The notes under the pieces are model-generated. The model was not told the DNA's origin. It saw only the letters and a list, made by a program, of their open reading frames with translations, and made no database searches. A program made the position numbers and the translations under genes. From Coix lacryma-jobi var. lacryma-jobi (taxonomy: Eukaryota > Streptophyta > Magnoliopsida > Poales > Poaceae), in contig CM019826.1 in NCBI GenBank assembly GCA_009763385.1, forward strand, positions 58,959,127-59,023,126: a DNA stretch of 64,000 bases, in the 5' to 3' direction. Below, one piece after another: positions 32,067 through 44,175 of the stretch; positions within the stretch are counted from its first letter, which is position 1; every line of letters begins with the position of its first letter.

Positions 32067-34571
32067 TGAAGGACCGAAAATGCTATAGCAAGGCGACCAG
32101 AGGCGGGGGTGAATGGGAGCCTAAAATTTCTTCTCAGAAATTACGGCCTCTGTCCCAACAAAATCAACCCCAAAGCTTCGGACTCAAACGTGATGCCCAC
32201 GACCCTCGGAAAGAGGGTGGATGATCCCTAGGATCACAGCGAGGCACCACACAAGAGAGCAACTCAAAATTCTCAAAACTCCGAGTCAAGTTCCTACCCA
32301 AAAGACCCACTCCCAAACGTAGATAGAGAGCTACGTCGAGATTCCTCCAAATACCAATGCTAACGCGTAGCAAGGATATCTAGAGAGGTTCCTAGGTGAA
32401 CTCTTGGAGCAAACGAGAAGTCCGGAAGCGAAGCGGAAAAGCTAGGAGAGCAAGCGCACTAAAACGGAACCTACAGCCGATTCGCGGACTGTCCGGGCTG
32501 GGGGTGCCGGACTGTCCGCGCCAGGGGCGGACTGTCCAAAGGTCAAAAGGTAAAATCAGCACGGCTACTGAACCCTCCCTGCGAGACTCCCGGACTGTCC
32601 GCGCCTTTGTACGGCGGACTGTCCGCCGGTCAAGTTGCAAAGACAGCAACGCTGCTGGACTTACCCTGCACGACTCACAGACTGTCCGCGCCTGACACTG
32701 GCGGACTGTCCGCCGGTCACCCGAGGGGAAAAGACCCGAGGCCAACAGCTACTGCTCAGCTGAAGCCGCGATGCGCGGACTGTCCGCGGCCAATATGGCG
32801 GACTGTCCACGACCTCCCAGAAAGCCCAAAAACAGCTCAGGACAAAACCAAAATCGATTGGATCTTCACCAAATCAAACGGGGCTGCAACCAAACTTCTC
32901 CCAAGTGTTCTCCTACGTGTTGGGAAGCTAATCCTAGGATATCATCGCTTCAATCCAACTAATCCAGGAGAAATCCGAAGAAAACTAGAAAAGGGGAAGA
33001 ACGAAGAACAAAAACGATTTTGACCCGATCTACTTGTTCGTGAGGGTAGAGATAAATTCCTTCGGTGGAAATGTTCTCCTCACATCAAAGAACAAGTTGA
33101 TTCAAACGGAATCGCAAAAGATGCAGTGTAGAGGGAGATCGGGTGAGGGGAAAATCGTGGAGAAAAGAAGAACGCGAGGAACAAATTCAAAACGTGAATT
33201 CAACCACGAATTTGATCCTTGGGTTCAGAGGAATGGATGATTGATTAAGCACTCGGTGTCGGGCTACAAGCCACTCCTAGCAAACAAAGCTTGGACGGCA
33301 AAAAGCTCAAGAACAAGGGCCAACTCTCCCTAACCCTAGCCTTCTCTCACAGGAACAAAATGAGAGAGACACCGTCCAAGAATTCCCCAAGGATGGCGGC
33401 TGCCCTAGCAGCCCCCTCATATATATAGGCACACGTCCGAAGACCAAAACGCCCTTACATTAAGCACTCAACCCAAATACCTCCAGGGGTAAAACCGTCC
33501 AGCCCGGTCAATCTTCATTCGATGGCCACGCCCGCACATCCGGTAGCTTCGCCTCGACGCGACCTCCCTGATGCCGCCACGTGCCGTCACGTCGACCACT
33601 GCGCCTTCCTCGTGGATAGCTTCGCCGCCGCGCCAGCCTCTCCACGCCGCCACGCGTCGACCGTCCTTTCGAACCACCCCCGGTTTTGAGGCCCAAACCG
33701 GTAAACCCGTCAGCCCAGGTTTTGAGGCCCAAACCTGGCAAACCGTCCACCCCGAGTTTTGAGGCCCAAACTCGGAAACCCGCGAGCCCTGGTTTTGAGG
33801 CCCAAACCTGGAAACCGTCCACCCCGAGTTTTGAGGCCCAAACTTGGAAACCGGCCACCCAGGTTTTGAGGCCCAAACCTGGAAACCATCCACCCGAGTT
33901 TTGAGGCCCAAACTCGAAAACCGTCGATGGTAGCTTTTTGAGGCTCAGCTACCGAACCCGCACCGTAGACGGAGTGTGGTTCTCACACCCCGACCACCTG
34001 CACCGATGTCGATGCATGTCCAGCCTCCACGCCGGGCACAACGCCTTCGCCATCCTTCTTGACTCGGCCGACGGCACTTGCGCCGCACGCAAGCCCGTGT
34101 CCGACCTCCCGCCAAGTGCCACGACGCCATCGTCATCCTCCCGACTCGGCCGATGCATCGCACATCCCCATGTGCTCTCGCTCGCCGATGCCACGTGCCA
34201 GCTACCACAGCTGGTCCTCTGTCCCTCTGGTCCGTCAGTCCAAGCCTCACGTCCGCCCTTCACCGCTCTGGGTACATCGGCATGGCACGTCCGCCGCACG
34301 GCACGCCCATCCTTCACCGCTCCCGGTCCGTCGGCACGACACGTCTCTACTTGACCTTCACCTCGCCATTGACCACTGTATCCGAGCTCAACACCTACAC
34401 ATCAACACAGCCAAGAGACACACGTTGCACACACACACCAACACAGAAACACCACAACTCAACGCCACCGGTTAGTCATAAGCATTAAGCACATAGCGAG
34501 ATAATGACTCAACCGGGTAAAAGCCTCAAACCTTCCTCATCAAAGTCAATCATTCATCATATATGTTCTCA
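32067..34571 (-). repeat. B 5' LTR
   Basis: It runs tgaaggaccg to ttctca on the plus strand, 2505 bases. It has the same palindromes (32480-32810), TATA box (near 33419-33429) and hairpin array (33682-33960) as the 3' LTR. The right end abuts gcaaa at 34572, the second copy of the target site. It would drive transcription of B leftwards. Confidence 0.9.
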
Positions 34572-36744
34572 GCAAAGTGTCCTTCCTTTCCACACTCATA
34601 GCATCTCCCAATCTTCTTCTTCTTTGGCTTTGTGATGCTCTTGCATTGCTTCATCTTCTCTTCAAGGAAGCCAATACCATTTCTATTGGTCTTCATTACG
34701 GTGTTCATGAGAAGCTTACTTTGAAGACATTGACCCTTGGTGAATTTCTCCAATCCGGTGGTAAGGTGCTCCTTCTCTTTCTTGAGCTTGCCATTCTCTT
34801 GTTGGAGCTCCAATTGAGATGGTGTCATTTTGTAATCCCTCTCCATCTTCAATCTCTTGTTTTCTTCTTTTAGCATGTCTAGCTCAAGTGACATGCTATA
34901 GTCATCATCATGAGTCTCAATAGTGACTTGCTTTGTGGTTGCAAGCTTCTCTAGATCACCCTTGAGCTTTGCATTCTCATTCTTGATCTTGATGTAGTCA
35001 TCATAGTGATCGGCCACAACCACTTTCTTGCCCTTGCCACTATCTCTTTGCTCATCATGCTCAGTAACCAAGTCCTCACAAGATGTTACTATGTCACACT
35101 TAACAACAAGGTTAGAAGCATCATGTGTTTCATGACAAAGCATATCATAAGCAACACTAAGTGTATCATGATTTACTTTGACTTGAGTATATTTCTCTTT
35201 GAGCAAAGCATAACTAGTGATAAGGTCACTATGCATCTTATCAAGTTTTTCATTTTTAGCTTTGAGCTCCTTGTTAGAGGACTTGAGCTCCTTAATAGAT
35301 GAAGACATAGTAGCAAGTTCATCTTTTAGCTCATCACTAGCATGTGTAGCATTGTTATATTTTTCAACAAGAGCTTCATTGTCATGAACAAGCCTTTCAT
35401 TTTTAGCTCTAGTCTTTCTTATGATTTTGGAGTAGTTGTTAGCAATGTAACAATCTCATCATAAGAGGGTGCCTCAAATTCACCATCACTTTCACTATCA
35501 CTAGAGTCATCATCGCTTTGTACCTTCCGTTCACCCTTGCCCATGAGGCATAGGTTTGTAGTGGATGATGGCGATGGTGGTGGTGGAGGAGTAGAAGTCC
35601 CAATGACTAGAGCGGCCACCTTCTCCTTCTCATCATCACTATCTTCATCGGATGAGCCACCGAAGGAGTCAATGTCGGTGAGCCAATCACCAACAATGTA
35701 AGCTTTACCACCTTTCTTGTGGTATTGCTTCTTCTTGCCATCCTTCTTCTTGTAGGGCTTCTCATTCTTCTTCTCATCTTCACTTGATGAGTCATACTTC
35801 TTGCCCTTTTTCTTGTTCTTGTAATTGTCCTTCTTGGGCTTGGTGCATTGGTGAGCAAGATGGCCAAGTTCCCCACAATTGTAACAATCCATCTCAGAGA
35901 TTGGCCTTCTCTTGCTACTTGTGAAGAATTTCTTCTTTCTTGAGTCAAAGTTGACTTCGTTCTTGTGAAGCTTCTTCAACATCTTGGTGGTCTTCCTCAC
36001 CATGAGAGCGATGTTGGAATCATCCTCTTCATCACTTGAGCTCTCATGGTGCACCTCAATAGCCTTGGACTTGCCTTTCTTGTCATGGCTTGCTTTGAAG
36101 GCCAAGTCCTTCTTCTTGTCGGTGAAAACGCCACCACTTGGTGTGATGTGCATGTACATCTCATGCGCATTGATCTTTCCCAAGATTTGAGTTGGTGTAG
36201 CGGTGGAAAGATCGCTTTGATGTAGCACCGTCACAATGTGCCCATATTTGTCAATTGGGAGGACACAAAGAATCTTCCTCACAACATAGGATGGTTGCAT
36301 TTGTGTGAGGCCAAGTCCATTGAGCTCTTCTACAAGAACATTCAAGTGTGAGTACATTTCATTTGCATTTTCATTAGCATGCATATCAAATTAATGAAGT
36401 TTTTGCATAACTAAATGATATCTCTCCTCACGCTCACTCTTGGTTCCCTCATGGAGAGCACAAATGTTATCCCATAGATCATGGGCATTCTTGTGGTTTC
36501 AGACGCGGTTAAACACATCCTTGCAAATGCCTCTAAAAAGAATGTTTTTGGCTTTTGCATTCCACTTTTCATTTTCTTCCTCATGTGGCGTGAGGCTAGT
36601 GCCCTCCTTGGGTTTGGGGAACCTGGTTATGGCGGCTTCGCGGCATCTCACATCAACCGCTTCTAGGTACGATTCCATACAAATTTTCCAATATGGAAAG
36701 TCGTCTCCCTCGAACATGGGAGGTGGTCCATCACCTCCGGACAT
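34572..36744 (-). pseudogene. gag: H gag, main part with several breaks
   Basis: The gene starts MSGGDGPPPMFEGDDFPYWK at 36744, about 30 bases after the PBS region, and continues with the copia gag (UBN2-type) domain (KNILFRGICKDVFNRV; VVRKILCVLP). A zinc knuckle CYNCGELGHLAHQC is at 35848-35889. A Lys/Ser/Asp-rich stretch, a coiled coil (KELKSSNKELKAKNEKL) and the start of a second knuckle (CYECGKEGH) follow, ending at the B insertion at 34572. It is broken by TGA at 36499-36501, TAA at 36391-36393 and a frame shift near 35420-35450. The tail is at 16528-16755. Length and order fit a Sirevirus gag, which is longer than in other copia elements. Confidence 0.8.
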
Positions 36745-36773
36745 CTTAACTCTAGGCGGTTAAGCCTAAATCG

Positions 36774-36795
36774 AGAGCATGAGGCTCCGATACCA
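36774..36795 (-). other. Primer-binding site of element H
   Basis: The minus strand reads TGGTATCGGAGCCTCATGC, two bases from the LTR. It is the initiator-Met type with one change (CGG for CAG), found in a number of Sirevirus copies. Confidence 0.8.
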
Positions 36796-36797
36796 AT

Positions 36798-38333
36798 TGA
36801 AAGGATCAAGATGCCCAAGAGTGGGGTGAATTGGGCTTCTCTAAAACTTTTGCAAGAATTAAAACCTAACAAGCCCAATTAACCCCCTAGAGCCTAGAAG
36901 TGTGTTTCTCTAGAATCAACCAAGCAAAAGATCAACACTATGACATTTCTACTCTACCATGGCAATTCAAATATGGATGAACAATAAGTAAATTGTGGAA
37001 TTGAATTGCTCAAATGTAAATGCGTAAGTAGAGAGAGTAGAGATGACACGACGATCTTTTTTCTGATGTATCGAGGTGTCGGCACACCCCCCTAGTCCTC
37101 AATGGAGCACCCACGCAAGGGTATCGCTCCCCCTTGATCCGCGCAAGGATCAAGTGCTCACTACGAGCTGATTCTTCGCCACTCCAGCCCGGTGAATCGC
37201 TCGCTACCGGTCACAACTTGACTTGGGTCATCCACAAAGCCTCTGGATGATCACCAAGCTCTTCGATCACCACCAAGCCGTCTAGGTGATGCCGATCACC
37301 AAGAGTAACAAGCTAGAACTCTCACTTGACCAAGCCATGACTAAAGAGATGGATGGATGCACACTTGCTACTCAATTCTCACTAGGAGGTCACTAATTCT
37401 CTCAATTAGCTATTCTCTCAACCTCACTAGGGCTCTTGCACTTTCTCACACTCACAATGTGGCTCTCAGCAGATGGAAGTGGCAAGAACACTCTAATGGA
37501 TGAGGGGGAGGAGTATAAATACTCCCTCAACCGGTCATCCAAAAGAGCACCGAACAAGTGTTTCTGCGGGGACATCGGACGCTCCGATGCCTAGCATCGG
37601 ACGCTCCGATGACCTCAACCAATGGTCGACTGTACCACCTGTCAGACGACTTAAAGGAGCATCGAACGCTGGGCAGCGTCCGATGTGGATAACCTCTCTG
37701 GATGGCCATCGGACGCTGGCCCTCAGCGTCCGATGTCAGCGTCCGGTGCTCACTCAGTTTCACGCGCACATGAACAGTGGCACAGGCGCGTTCGATGTGA
37801 ACACATCGGCGCATCCGATGCCATGCACCAGACTAAACCCTAGTCTGAGTGAGCATCGGACGCGTCCGATGCCCACCAGGCCAGCGTCTGATGCCCTTTA
37901 CAAGGGCGAAACCAACTCGGATCGCGGCGCGGCCTTAATGACTTTTGATCCTCTCGACATAAGGCATCTCTCTGAGCTACCTAGGGCTATGAAATAACAA
38001 GTGTGCACCACACCTACCTCAATAGACTCATCTAGGTCAAGCTACTGATTCACGCTCCCCTTTATAGTACGGCCAAAGGAAAAACAAAGACCTAAGACTA
38101 CCTAAGTGTCCTCCAACACCATGTGACACTTAGCCTAGTCTACCACCATCTTCGTCGTCCGTCCTTTGAAAACCGAAACAATATCCATCGCCACGGGACA
38201 TGAACTCCATATGCCCGTATCGTCGCCATTACCGTGACCTAACTCATCCCTGTTTCTGCAAAACACATGTTAGTCACAGTAATCTTGTGTTTCATCCAAT
38301 CACCGAAACCCACTAGGGGCCAAGATGTGTTCA
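36798..38333 (-). repeat. H 5' LTR
   Basis: On the plus strand it starts tgaaaggatcaagatg and ends gatgtgttca, so on the minus strand it begins TGAACACATCTTGG and ctagtgggtttcggtgatt, a start well known in grass Sireviruses. Palindromes of the type CATCGGACGCTCCGATG fill 37560-37890. A TATA-like gtatttatac (minus) is at about 37513-37522. The other LTR is not in the window, so the right boundary is set by the TG...CA rule and the family-like start. Confidence 0.75.
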
Positions 38334-39560
38334 ATAAGTGTTGGCATAGCTGAAAGATAGCCAACCGTGCAAGTGTCGGCCAAGGGGTGTGTCCATGGGA
38401 CGAGTGGACTGATTAGAGGCCCACGTGCATCGCTACCCTAAAAACTCTTTCCCTTGTCGCTGTCACGCACAACAGCCCCACGCTCGAGGCATCCAACGCC
38501 TTTGCTGCCCCACCGTCCACCTCTAGGGATGGTGTCCAGGAGCACCTGCCGCATGGAGCTACCTATGTGTTCCCTTGCGCCAGATCTGGCCGCGCCTCCC
38601 TCACCCTCGCCCTCACCCTCGCCGCCTCGTGGTTGAGCTTGTCGGACGCCACATCCAAAGGCATGGCGCTGCGTGCGCGGTTGCCGATGCTAGATCTGGC
38701 GGTGGTTCCCTCGATCTGGAGGAGAAGGCCCCTTCACCACCTTCTTGGCAGCCACATAGACATCCGGTGGCCTGCTCTGGTGGCGCCGAGGTACCAGAGA
38801 GGACAGCGACAGGGGCCAGCGGTGGAGTGACTTGTCTGCCCGTGTCACCCCTTGAGGATGATGCGGTGGTAGTCTCGGTCTCACCCACCAGGCAACCATT
38901 GCGTACACGGGACCAAGGGTCATCCACAATAAACAATGATGAGGTTGCCCCTTATCTGAACTTTATTTTTCTTATGTTCTCAGTCAACACACTGCCAATA
39001 AAATATAATTTGGAATTGGAATGTACTATGGAACTCCACAAGGGCCACTTCCTCCGATTTAGTTGTCTTAGGTTCATGATTGGCTTGCTTGATGCTACAA
39101 AAGAAAAATAGAGATAGATTTTTCTTATTGTTTTCCTTTTATATGCTCAGAATTAGAACTACAAGATCTATGCTAACAGTGTAGTTTGTCTTAGGTTGCT
39201 TGTAGCCTTATACAGGTTGTGAAGATTATAAATATTAGCAAACTTGTGCACTTCATTCAGTAAATTGAACAGAGAAATTGTTGCCTTGTTTCATGTGCTA
39301 CAAATTTTTCTATGTAAACCAGACGAGTTATGAAAAGCACACTTTTGTAGACCAAACATGTTGCTATACTATTAGCATAGATCTTTTTACTTAGCCATGG
39401 GATGCCATAGTAAACACAATAAAGATGGACATGATATGAATCTGAGCTGCTATATATCTTGTTCGGAAATGACATTAGAGTTTCGAAGAATTTCTTAAAT
39501 AAACATGATTATTAAAACATTGAGTTGAGTTAAGCTTTGTTGACCCTATGAGCAGTCATT
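38334..39560 (+). other. Unidentified, gene-like stretch (open frame 38575-39111)
   Basis: The first 550 bases are GC-rich and the rest is A/T-rich. A frame of 178 codons (38575-39111) opens in the GC-rich part with Arg, Pro and Gly bias. It later changes character (APYLNFIFLMFSVNTLPIKY), where ttatttttcttatgttctcag looks like an intron end with acceptor at about 38982. The frame may therefore join an exon, an intron and a second exon by chance. It could be a captured gene fragment or an old transposon. I recognise no domain and no transposon ends. Confidence 0.3.
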
Positions 39561-40179
39561 ATGCTTTTGAATCAAGTTCACTTACACATTTTCATCTTCT
39601 GCATAAATGCTCAAAGTTTTTATTATCCTTTCAAAAGTTTGTTGGAAGCATGTGGCTATGTTAAATAAAAATAAAAATATATATATATATATCCAAAGAA
39701 ATAAAAAGGGACAGGTGTCCGAAACCTCAAAAAGATAGATCCCGAGGAAATAAAAAGGGACAAGTGTCTGGAACCTCGTTATCATAAAAACAATAGGCAC
39801 GTGTCCGGTAGTAGAATTAATCTGATAGCCACATGACTACATCAAACAGAAGGAAGTGATATTTTCAAAAGAGAAACCTACTCCAGACATGCACCTCTTG
39901 ATTCAATAAGTATGATTACTTTCTCTATGGGTCCATTGTTTAATTTGGCAATATATGTTCAACATTTGAAAATCTCTAAAAACTCTAGAATGAAGGTGAA
40001 GTGGAAAAACTTGAGACATAATACTTGATTTACTTATCCTGTCTTCCATTTACTTAAGACTAAGGTAAGGCTATACGCCCCATGGTGGAAAGTCTAACAC
40101 AAGGGAGGCTTAAAAGTATTTCTCCGATCTATCATAATTATTTGCTAAGGGACTAGCAAAGGTTAAGCTTTGGGGAGCT
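39561..40179 (+). other. 3' internal end of a second plus-strand gypsy-type element with PPT
   Basis: The phrases ataaaaagggacaggtgtcc (39706), ataaaaagggacaagtgtc (39749) and ctaagggactagcaaagg (40145) are shared with 13230-13810. The tract aagctttggggagct ends at 40179, right at the LTR, and is the PPT. No coding region remains. The left limit is approximate. Confidence 0.5.
39677..39692. repeat. (AT)n microsatellite
   Basis: Eight AT units lie in the non-coding 3' region of the plus-strand gypsy element. Confidence 0.8.
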
Positions 40180-41997
40180 TGTTGACGGTCCTTACAGTCA
40201 ACATTATACCATCAACTAATGCATAAAACCATGATAACCAAGTGACAATGCATAGTTGTAGGGTTTGATTCTAACAAGTTCCACGAGTTGTGTAGTTCTC
40301 ACTTGTTTTGCAGGAACATCAATATTTCACTACATAAAAAGTATCTCAAATGATGAATTGGACCATACCATTGCGAAGAGCCCGTTGAGACGATCAAAAC
40401 AGACATATGGTTTGCTACATTTGGAGTCCCGACGAGAGAGTCCTTGTTGAATATGACATGAAAGATTCTAGAACAACCTGGAGTGATCACCAAGCAACAT
40501 AATTCAGGGACTAAACTGACAGATTCAATAGCTTTGGTGAATTACTGTTTTCTAGGGAGTTTTACAGAAGATGGAAGGAGGTAGAGTCCTACTCCAACAC
40601 GACGAATTGCGCAAACGGATGGAAAGTCACATTAGGGCAACAAGGGAGGTTCTAGAAGACACCACGGCGAAGGAGGCACCTGGGGGATGATAGGTGGGGC
40701 CGGTCGGCCTGGGCCAGGTCCCCCCTCGGCCCATCTTCGTGGAGCGTGACCTAATCGACCTCATCGACGCATCTAAGCCCTTGTTCAAGGTCGGTTTGAG
40801 CCGAGGGTCACAGTTCATCCCACCGGGCTATATAAGCAGCCCCAGACCCCCCCTCCCTGGAGCATCGATCCATTGTATCTTCATCTCATCAGGCATAGAG
40901 GTTCTCAGAGGCAGAGTTAGGGTTCCAGAGATTAGAGATTAGATTAGAGCTCTACTTCAAGATTAGAATTAGAATTAGGTAGAAACAAGTAGAGTTGAGC
41001 GCGGCTCAGGATTCCGAATCATCATCAAGAGTTCTGGTAATTCTTGTATTCAGCTTTGTGCTATTTCAATTATATTATTATGTTTCTCTTTATTTTGTTC
41101 TTAGTTTATTCTAGTTGTATGCTTGATATAGTTATGATTGATAATAAGTTCACACATATGTTCGTAAAGCGCTTAGTTCGATTTCGGATTGGACTAAGTG
41201 GTTGATATAATGTAGGCATGGTGTTTAGATTATGTTTACCTACGAATGCACCCTATTCTCCGGGCCAACAAGTGGTAGTTCATGAGGGTGACTCTTATAG
41301 CCTCGTTGATTCCTCTGTAGTCCACTCCCCGAGTCTAGGCCAAGTAGAACATGGTTACACTAAAAGAATTACTCTGGATATAAACTTCTTTTGTAATGTT
41401 CCTTATGTATGGGTGGATGATTAATTATGCTATAGATGATAACATGCTAGGGTTGACTTAGACGAAATAGAAGTAATATAACTTAGGAATCTAATCTCTT
41501 GACGTATCGATTAGTTCTCAATTCTGCTTGATCATATGAGTCTCTCTCTCTCTAATCTTGGAATCCCTGCTAGTCTCTGTTATTTATCTCATTTATCCTT
41601 TATATACTATATTATCCTTTTGCCTTACCCCTGTATTAGACAAGAGGTGGTTATTAGATTCATATCTAAGTATATGTGTTTGCAATTCTTTAGCCATATT
41701 ATTTTCATTCTTGACCCTGTTAAGCTCCCGATGGTAGAATTATAAATAACGATACCTGGAACATTCCTAGGTGAAATGCTACAACAGGTGTATTTTATCT
41801 GTGCGCTTGCAGATAACCTTCATTTCATATCTTATAAAAGTGTCATGTCATAAATACAATCACATCTCTAGTGTTACTGCTAGTGGTGACAGCCTAGCGT
41901 TAAAGTGATGCTAAGAGATGTCTACCCATATTTCTGGCATTAGTACCAGGGTAGATCTTAACCTATCTTTTGGTAGTTGTGCTAAGGAATGTCAACA
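40180..41997 (+). repeat. 3' LTR of the second plus-strand gypsy-type element
   Basis: It runs TGTTGACGGTCC to AATGTCAACA, 1818 bases, preceded by a PPT. It shares TATA box and start region (ctatataagcagccccagacc, 40828), ccggtcggcctgggcc-type blocks and the ataacgatacctgg ... ggtgaaatgc block (about 41747) with the LTR at 13821. A PBS-like sequence lies at 41933-41953, about 45 bases from the end. The bases after it (agtac) would be the target duplication. The 5' LTR is not in the window. Confidence 0.7.
40828..40837 (+). promoter_or_regulatory. TATA box of the second plus-strand gypsy LTR
   Basis: CTATATAAGC is followed by agccccagaccccccc, as at 14251. It gives the LTR plus orientation. 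Confidence 0.6.
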
Positions 41998-42085
41998 AGT
42001 ACAAAATTCCATTCTCATTCTCTTGTATGAGTTAGTAGTTGATTTAGTAGTGAGAGTGAGAGCAAGGAAGAGAAGCCTGGAGCTC
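41998..42085. other. 88 bases between two LTRs, unassigned
   Basis: This short stretch, with gagttagtagttg and agtgagagtgagagcaagg, separates the gypsy LTR from element C. Its last five bases, agctc, would be the left target duplication of C. It may be a leftover of another LTR leader. Confidence 0.3.
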
Positions 42086-44175
42086 TGAAGGACCGAGGAA
42101 GCACTAGCAAGGCGACCAGAGGGGGGGTGAATGGGAGCTCAAAAGTTTCTTTCGAATCTTTGGCCAAATGTCCCAAAATCAACCCCAGAAAGCTACGACC
42201 GAAACCGTGATGCCCATGACCCTTGGAAGAGGGTGGATGATCCCTAGGATCACAGCGAGGCACCACAAAGCGATAGCAAACCAAATGGCAAAAGCACCGG
42301 AACAAATTCGACCCCAAAAACCAAGTCCCGAACGTAGATAGACGGCTACGTCGAGAAACTCCTAAATACCTATGCTAACAAGTAGCAAAGATACGTAGAG
42401 AGGTTCCTTGATCAACTCTAGGGCCAAACGAGAAGTCCGGAAACCAAGCGAAGAAGCCGGGAGAGCAAACGCACAAAACTGGAGGCTTCAGCCAATCCGC
42501 GGACTGTCCGGCCCTGGGGTCCCGGACTGTCCGCTCCTACTGCGGACTGTCCGCGAGGGGATGGCGGACTGTCCGCCGGCCAAACACGAGAAACAACAAC
42601 TCTGCTGGAACCTCCCTGGACGTTCCCGGACTGTCCGCCAAGCAAAGCGGCGGACTGTCCGCGGTTCAAAAATCGCTTGCTCAACAGCGCGGAGTCAGGC
42701 CACTGGTCTGGCCGACCCCGACGCGCGGACTGTCCGCGACCCAAACGGCGGACTGTCCGCGGATGAATAGAGAGGGCGAATTTGGTCGCCCCTCTCACGA
42801 ATCTTCCCAAGTCCGAATCAAAACTCAATCCCACGTTCCCAAACTTGGAGAGGATGATCACGGAGTAGTTAGGAGACTATCCCCAAGAAATCATCCGCTC
42901 AAATCAACTCAAACACTGGGAAATCAAAAGGGAAGGAGGATGAATCGAAAAGCGCCACGAAAATGAAATCAACCCGATCTACTTGTTCGTGAGGAGTTAG
43001 ATGAATTCCTTCGGTGGAAGTGATCTCCTTTCAAAAACAAACAAGTTGATTCAAACGGATTTCGCAAAGACGCAGTAGGGAGAGAGATCGAGTGACGGGA
43101 AAATCGCGGAGAAACGAAGAACGCGAAGAACACGAACAAAACACGAATCAACGCATCGATCTGCAACCGTGTGGCTACCACACGCTACAACAGTGAGGTT
43201 ACGGCCTCACTTCCTCAAAATCTCCAGTACACAGAGGTATGGTTCTCTGCGGATCTCAGCTAGCTGCAGCAGGGGATTAGGAGAGCAGGAAACCCTAAGT
43301 GCAAAGAGCAAATGACTGAGATAGATGGGGAGGTGGGTGTCTCCCCCTACTTATCCTAATTCTAACTATTCCTAATTCCCACTCTACCCCTAACTACTTA
43401 CAGAGCGAACAAGCTAAACCCTAAGGTTATTCTGGACCAACTCGATGGTAGGTGGATCCGACGGCCACGCCCGCACAACTCGTAGCGTTGCCTCGACGCA
43501 ACCTCCCGATTGCCGCCACGTGCCGCCACCGCTCTACGTCCTTTTCCTGGACGTCGCACCCCCGGTTTTGTGGCCCAAACCGGGAAACCAGCCTTCACAG
43601 CCAACCCCCGGTTTTGAGGCCCAAACCGGGAAACCAGCCCACCAGCGCCTGAGTTTTGTGGCCCAAACTCAGCAAACCCGTAGCACCTAGGTTTTGAGGC
43701 CCAAACCTGGAAACCGTCCTCAGCCCGAGTTTTGTGGCCAAACTCGGAAACCATCCGCGCCCAGGTTTTGAGGCCCAAACCTGGAAACCATCCACCTGAT
43801 GGTTTTTCTCTAGCTCTACCACCAAACCGAAGCTGTAGAGGGGATGCACCGCCCGTGCACCCAGTCCACCGACACGTGTCCCCAGGTCCTCGACCCGAGC
43901 AACACCATGCCCCGCAAGTCTTCGCTCGTCGCTGTCCCAGGCTGCCAGCCACCACAGCTGATCCTTGGGCCACCGGTCCCTCAGTCCAAGCCTCACGTCC
44001 GCCCTTCGCCACTCTCGGTCCATCGGCACGGCGCGTCTCTACTTGACCTTCACCTTGCCTCTGATCACTGTATCCGTGCTCGACACCTGCGCAACACAAG
44101 CCAAAGAACATGCGCATCATTCCAGTTGACAATCACTCATCACTCAGAGACTCGGCATACACCCATGTATCCGCA
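42086..44175 (-). repeat. C 3' LTR
   Basis: It starts tgaaggaccgagg, with a G run at 42120-42126 close to the edge, and ends gtatccgca. Palindromes GCGGACTGTCCGC and relatives fill 42497-42760, several as clean as in B. The hairpin array with loop TGAGGCCC or TGTGGCC is at 43559-43800, stems again varying in paired fashion. A weak TATA-like TAAGTA (minus) is near 43349-43355. Confidence 0.85.

Larger units (their letters stand above)
16756..34571 (-). mobile_element. Element B: non-autonomous Sirevirus derivative with full LTRs
   Basis: Both ends are flanked by gcaaa (16751-16755 and 34572-34576), so the element is complete apart from the nested element A. The LTRs run TGAGAACATATATG...CGGTCCTTCA on the minus strand and have almost equal lengths (2507 and 2505 without A). 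Internal order on the minus strand is PBS, gag-like gene with one stop, a short pol scar, a long 3' region with several PPT-like motifs and a stem-loop array, then the 3' LTR. There is no protease, integrase or reverse transcriptase. It must have moved with enzymes from a C- or E-type relative. Confidence 0.9.
15611..38333 (-). mobile_element. Element H: Sirevirus-type Ty1/copia element, 5' half present, split by element B
   Basis: Reading on the minus strand from the right, the order is 5' LTR (36798-38333), initiator-Met-type PBS, gag (to 34572), then after element B the gag end and the start of pol (protease, integrase) up to 15611. There the plus-strand gypsy LTR cuts it off. Reverse transcriptase, RNase H and the 3' LTR are absent. 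Gag carries stops and a shift. H is the oldest layer of the middle nest, because B lies in it and A lies in B. Confidence 0.8.
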
